From positions 277,710-341,709 of the forward strand of contig DBYK01000001.1 in NCBI GenBank assembly GCA_002310135.1: a DNA stretch of 64,000 nt, written 5' to 3'. Every line of letters starts with the position of its first letter. The first letter of the stretch is position 1. The position numbers and the translations under genes are program-made. Source of the stretch: Caryophanales bacterium UBA1188. GTDB taxonomy: Bacteria > Bacillota_I > Bacilli_A > Izemoplasmatales > UBA1188. This document shows, piece after piece, positions 60,590-64,000 of this stretch. Under the pieces are notes generated by a model. That model made no database searches. It worked only from the letters and a program-made list of their open reading frames with translations, and had not been told where the DNA came from.

Positions 60590-62740
60590 CTACCAAGGCA
60601 TTAATTTGCTTAAAGCATATATTAAAACGAAGAGAGTTGTTGCGACAGTACTCATCATCTTGATGAAGATATCAAGCGCAACACCAACAACGTCTTTTCT
60701 TGTATCACCTACAGTATCGCCAGTAACTGCGGCTTTGTGAGCGGCACTACCTTTCCCATGTCCTTCAAGTCCGCCAGATTCAATGAACTTCTTTGCATTA
60801 TCAAACGCACCACCAGAGTTACCCATAAAGATCGCTCTTGGAATTGCGACTATAGTTGCGCCAAGTAAGATACCTACTACGAAGTCTACTCCAAATAGTG
60901 CACCACCAGCTAGTGGAACGCATATAGCAATTATTGATGGAAGAACCATTCTCTTTAAAGCTGATTGTGTAGCAAGTCTTACAAGTTCATTGTAGTCTGG
61001 ATCTTTCTTTCCAGATAATATTTCAGGATCTCTAAGTTGCATATCACCAACATCAGCGAGTTCTTTTGCGCTTGTGATAGTGTTGTCTGTTAAAAGAGCA
61101 CTGAAGAATTCAATTAATGCTCCACCTATTAAGCATCCAGCAATAACTATGAAACTATCTATTCTTGGAATTTCTAAATCAACGAAATGAGCATAGTTTC
61201 CAATATATGCGCAAATGAGTGATACAGTTGCGAATGCAGCACTACAGATTGCGAATCCCTTACCGATTGCTGCAGTAGTGTTTCCTACAGAATCAAGTTT
61301 ATCTGTGATTTCTCTTACATGATGGTCTAGATGACAAGATTCAGCAAGCCCACCAGCATTATCTGCGATAGGACCGAAAGCATCAATTGATACAGTAGTT
61401 GCAACAAATGATAACATTCCAAGCGCAGATATTGCGATACCATAAATACCAGCTATAGACCCTGCGATCAATAAAGATGCACCAATGATTAATATTGGGA
61501 AGAGACAACTCTTACTACCAACAGCATCACCTTTAGTTACAACAAATGCTTCACCTTCAGTAGCGTATTCCGCTATTTCTTTTGTTGGCTTGAATTCGAA
61601 ACTTGTGAAATATTCAGTGATTGCACCTATTGCAACACCACTTATAATTCCCAAGATTGCACAAACCCATGGTGAGAACCATCCAATAACAAAACCAATG
61701 CTTTCTAAATCAGCATTGCTCATCTTTCCAAATGCAATATATGAAAATATACCAAATATTATAAGAGCAATTGCGGCACTTATGTATGTTGCGAGATTCA
61801 ATTCTTTAGATGGATTATTTCCCATCTTTTTAAATGTAACTATTACAATACCAACAACACAACCTAATAATCCTCCTCCTGCAACAACAAGTGGGAATAG
61901 ATATGCATTATTGAATACAGCTTCACTGATTTGACTTGATGATAAGAAAGATACAGCTACTACTATTGACGCACTCATTGTAGCAACAAAACTCTCTAAT
62001 AAATCTGAACAGTTTCCTGCGATATCATTTACATTATCACCTATAAAATCCGCTATAACATTTGGAACTCTACTATCATCTTCTGGAAGATCATTTCTAA
62101 TCTTTCCTAGAATATCTGCACTTATATCCGCAGCTTTTGTGTAGTTTCCACCAGCAACCCTATTGAACATTGCGACAGTTGAACATCCAAGAGAGTATGT
62201 AGTAATTCGCATTACAAAGGAATTAGTTAATAAAGCACCAATACCAATAATACCGTTTCCTTGCATTGTCGCAAAGTCGTTATTTAGTGCACTAATTAAA
62301 GTAATCATAACGATTCCAAATAAACCACAAGCTTGAACTGAAAGTCCACTAATTGATCCTCCAGATAAAGCAACCTTTACTGTTTCACCAATAGATAATG
62401 TTTCTTTAGCTCTATTTGCAGTTCTAACATTTGCATATGTTGCGCTCTTCATGCCTAATATACATACTGAACTAGACATAATTGCACCAAGCATATATGT
62501 TATACCACTTAATTTCTCAATAAATAAAGTAAATAGTAATGCGAGTATTCCTATAACAATAGCGATTGTAAAAAATTCCTTTTTAATGAAAACATTGGCA
62601 CCTTCTCTTATGATGCCGCTCATTCTAACCATATTTTCATCGCCTTCAGGAAGTTTCTTAATTTTGAAGTAGTTATAGAAAACATAAAGCATTGCAATAA
62701 AGCATATTGCAATGACAATCCAAAGCCAAAATTGACCCAT
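60590..62740 (-). CDS. hppA: Membrane-bound ion-translocating pyrophosphatase, K+-dependent type
   Basis: 716 residues with about sixteen helices. The substrate site includes DISADILGKIRNDLPEDDSRVPNVIADFIGDNVNDIAG (about 190-230) and a C-terminal LEGHGKGSAAHKAAVTGDTVGD. The GNTTAAIGKG motif (about 500) has Ala where K+-independent enzymes have Lys, indicating a K+-dependent enzyme. Such pumps couple pyrophosphate hydrolysis to H+ and/or Na+ export. GKIRN and DNVNDIAG depart from the common GKVE and DNVGDCAG forms. GGGAGG precedes the start. Confidence 0.95.
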   Translation of the reverse strand: MGQFWLWIVIAICFIAMLYVFYNYFKIKKLPEGDENMVRMSGIIREGANVFIKKEFFTIAIVIGILALLFTLFIEKLSGITYMLGAIMSSSVCILGMKSATYANVRTANRAKETLSIGETVKVALSGGSISGLSVQACGLFGIVMITLISALNNDFATMQGNGIIGIGALLTNSFVMRITTYSLGCSTVAMFNRVAGGNYTKAADISADILGKIRNDLPEDDSRVPNVIADFIGDNVNDIAGNCSDLLESFVATMSASIVVAVSFLSSSQISEAVFNNAYLFPLVVAGGGLLGCVVGIVIVTFKKMGNNPSKELNLATYISAAIALIIFGIFSYIAFGKMSNADLESIGFVIGWFSPWVCAILGIISGVAIGAITEYFTSFEFKPTKEIAEYATEGEAFVVTKGDAVGSKSCLFPILIIGASLLIAGSIAGIYGIAISALGMLSFVATTVSIDAFGPIADNAGGLAESCHLDHHVREITDKLDSVGNTTAAIGKGFAICSAAFATVSLICAYIGNYAHFVDLEIPRIDSFIVIAGCLIGGALIEFFSALLTDNTITSAKELADVGDMQLRDPEILSGKKDPDYNELVRLATQSALKRMVLPSIIAICVPLAGGALFGVDFVVGILLGATIVAIPRAIFMGNSGGAFDNAKKFIESGGLEGHGKGSAAHKAAVTGDTVGDTRKDVVGVALDIFIKMMSTVATTLFVLIYALSKLMPW

Positions 62741-62773
62741 AATTTCCTCCCAAAATATAATTCTATAAATATT

Positions 62774-62801
62774 ATAATACCAAATGTCTTTAGATAATCA
62801 A
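62774..62801 (-). promoter_or_regulatory. Promoter of hppA
   Basis: On the minus strand TTGATT (62801-62796), 16-base spacer, TATTAT (62779-62774) with an extended TGG; an overlapping TATAAT lies at 62776-62771. Confidence 0.55.
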
Positions 62802-63271
62802 AATATTTTTTCTATTATATTAAGTATTAATATGTAATAATATCTACAATGTGTTAATATAATGAATAAATAATATATAGTCTATTTCTAGTATAAAATA
62901 AAAACGAATAAAAATAAATTTATAAAAATTTTTTAAGATTGATTTGATGATTCTTTTTTTATAAAAGAAAGTGACAAAAGTCGATAAAGTGTAAAAAAAT
63001 GATTTTTTTTTAGCAGTTTTTAAAAAAAATTTAGGCTATATTTAGACAAAAAACACCAATACTTTGACACTCATCTTAAATACTTAAATTTTAGCCTCTT
63101 TACAAAGAAATTAAAATATAATAGAATTATTATGCAGAAAGAAGAAAAGCAAATATGAAATTTTCATAAAAACCATTAATGGTTTTTATTTTACACCAAA
63201 TTTCAAAAAAACACCCAAATTTAAGGCCTTTTTTAGCGAAAAAAATAATTTTAAAAATTTTTAAGCATTTT
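62802..63271. other. Long AT-rich non-coding region between hppA and nrdD
   Basis: No gene is seen apart from a possible eight-codon ORF (63132-63158, MQKEEKQI) followed by a hairpin and U-tract. Homopolymeric A and T runs dominate. A TTGACA-like hexamer near 63064 lacks a good -10. Confidence 0.4.
63167..63190 (+). terminator. Terminator-like hairpin in the nrdD upstream region
   Basis: AAAAACCATTAATGGTTTTT plus ATTTT is a palindrome with a U-rich tail, 140 bases before nrdD. It may end a short upstream transcript. Confidence 0.45.
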
Positions 63272-63272
63272 G

Positions 63273-63301
63273 CTTGAATTATAGTTATAAATCATTTATA
63301 C
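63273..63301 (+). promoter_or_regulatory. Promoter of nrdD
   Basis: TTGAAT (63273-63278), exact 17-base spacer, TATACT (63296-63301). No clear NrdR box pair was found. Confidence 0.65.
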
Positions 63302-63331
63302 TATACACACACAAATTGGAGGAATATATAT

Positions 63332-64000
63332 TATGCTAAGAGTTAGAAAAAGAAACGGAAATATCATCGCTTTTGATATTAAGAAAATTGAGAGTGCTAT
63401 TGAGCGCGCTTTTATTGATTGCAAAACTGAATATTCAAAGGATATAATTGAACTCTTGGCATTAAGAGTAACTTCTAATTTTGAAAAGAAAGTTCAAAAC
63501 GGAGTAATTGGTGTTGAAGATATCCAAGATAGCGTTGAAGTTGTGTTAATTCAAGCTTCTTATGAAGATGTTGCTAAAGGATATATTTTATATCGTAAAC
63601 AACACGAAAACATCAGACAAGCCAAAACTACACTCCTAAACTATAAAGATACTGTAGATAGTTATCTAAAGATAAGTGACTGGAGAGTTAAGGAAAACTC
63701 TACTGTTACTTATTCTGTAGGTGGATTAATTCTTTCTAACTCTGGCGCTATCACAGCTAATTATTGGTTAAGTGAAGTTTATGATGAAGAAATTGCTAAT
63801 GCTCATAAGAATTGCGATATTCATCTACATGATCTTTCTATGCTCACAGGTTATTGTGCTGGTTGGAGTTTAAAACAATTAATTAAGGAAGGTCTTGGAG
63901 GAGTTCCTGGAAAAATCTCTTCTACTCCTGCATCTCACTTATCTACTCTATGTAATCAAATGGTTAACTTCCTTGGAATTATGCAAAATGAATGGGCTGG
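63332..64000 (+). CDS. nrdD: Anaerobic ribonucleoside-triphosphate reductase (N-terminal part)
   Basis: The frame opens at ATG 63332 with GGAGGA nine bases upstream and runs off the right edge after 223 codons. Residues 1-90 are an ATP-cone (VRKRNGNIIAFDIKKIESAIERAF...). The start of the class III reductase domain follows, with VKENSTVTYSVGGLILSNSGAITANYWLSEVY, CDIHLHDLSMLTGYCAGWSL and GVPGKISSTPASHLSTLCNQMVNFLG. It makes deoxyribonucleotides with a glycyl radical, so the organism can grow without oxygen. The catalytic cysteines and glycyl site lie beyond the window. Confidence 0.95.

Noticed and set aside
981..64000. Many short opposite-strand frames of 60-150 codons inside long genes
   Set aside because: They mirror the real genes, have no ribosome sites and encode low-complexity or implausible proteins.

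Overview
The window is AT-rich and coding-dense. Its strong AGGAGG-type ribosome sites, intrinsic U-tract terminators, TTGACA/TATAAT-like promoters and lipoprotein signals without outer-membrane genes indicate a low-GC monoderm of the Bacilli/Mollicutes-relative type. I infer an anaerobe: class III ribonucleotide reductase begins at the right edge, and there is an ion-pumping pyrophosphatase and NAD salvage. TGA is used as a stop (for example at the end of the P-type ATPase) and Trp is TGG, so the genetic code is standard.

Left part (1-11.6 kb, minus strand): an exopolysaccharide/capsule operon that continues past the left edge. In transcription order it carries a membrane NDP-sugar 4,6-dehydratase (PglF/CapD type), a LoaP-type NusG paralogue preceded by two hairpins, a Wzz-like chain-length protein without a kinase, a hexapeptide acetyltransferase, a DegT aminotransferase, a priming sugar transferase, two GT4 glycosyltransferases, a Wzy-like polymerase and a third, truncated glycosyltransferase. 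Dehydratase + aminotransferase + acetyltransferase + primer suggests a 4-amino-4,6-dideoxy sugar at the reducing end.

11.6-13.5 kb: a membrane protein, a nitroreductase-like protein and a GNAT acetyltransferase.

13.5-24 kb (minus strand): the most interesting region, one tightly packed eleven-gene operon. It runs GntR regulator, BMP-family lipoprotein, ABC ATPase, two permeases, isochorismatase-like hydrolase, PfkB kinase, uridine-phosphorylase-like enzyme, BtpA/SgcQ TIM barrel, iron-type alcohol dehydrogenase and a stand-alone TrpA-like lyase, ending at a strong terminator. A near-consensus promoter with a palindromic operator over the start site lies upstream. The phosphorylase has lost the uracil-recognition pair, and the TrpA-like protein keeps the catalytic acids and phosphate loops although no trpB is seen. 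I read this as an unusual nucleoside-catabolic route (phosphorolysis, phosphorylation, retro-aldol cleavage, aldehyde reduction).

24-28.6 kb: an accessory patch with a RhuM remnant joined to a Vat-type acetyltransferase, an AAA ATPase preceded by helically phased CTAACAA repeats, a tRNA 3'-end-like fragment, tRNA-Ser, a broken DUF1016 nuclease and a Cys/Pro/Arg tRNA cluster. 28.6-43.7 kb: two fused ATPase-FtsX exporters, methionine aminopeptidase, a phosphatase, two FAD oxidoreductases, a TetR regulator divergent from a metal P-type ATPase, MsrA, a CotH-like lipoprotein and an MFS carrier. 43.7-49.3 kb: a second accessory patch with gene debris, a DUF4143 ATPase, another tRNA-like fragment, and an XRE regulator divergent from a third ABC exporter that is translationally coupled to a 10-codon ORF.

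Right part (49.3-64 kb): housekeeping. It holds tRNA-Arg, tcdA, pncB-pncA NAD salvage, GAPDH, an Spx-like protein, a pepF - Na/Pi transporter - trpS operon, a GltD-like oxidoreductase, a glycerophosphodiesterase, a membrane pyrophosphatase and the start of nrdD.
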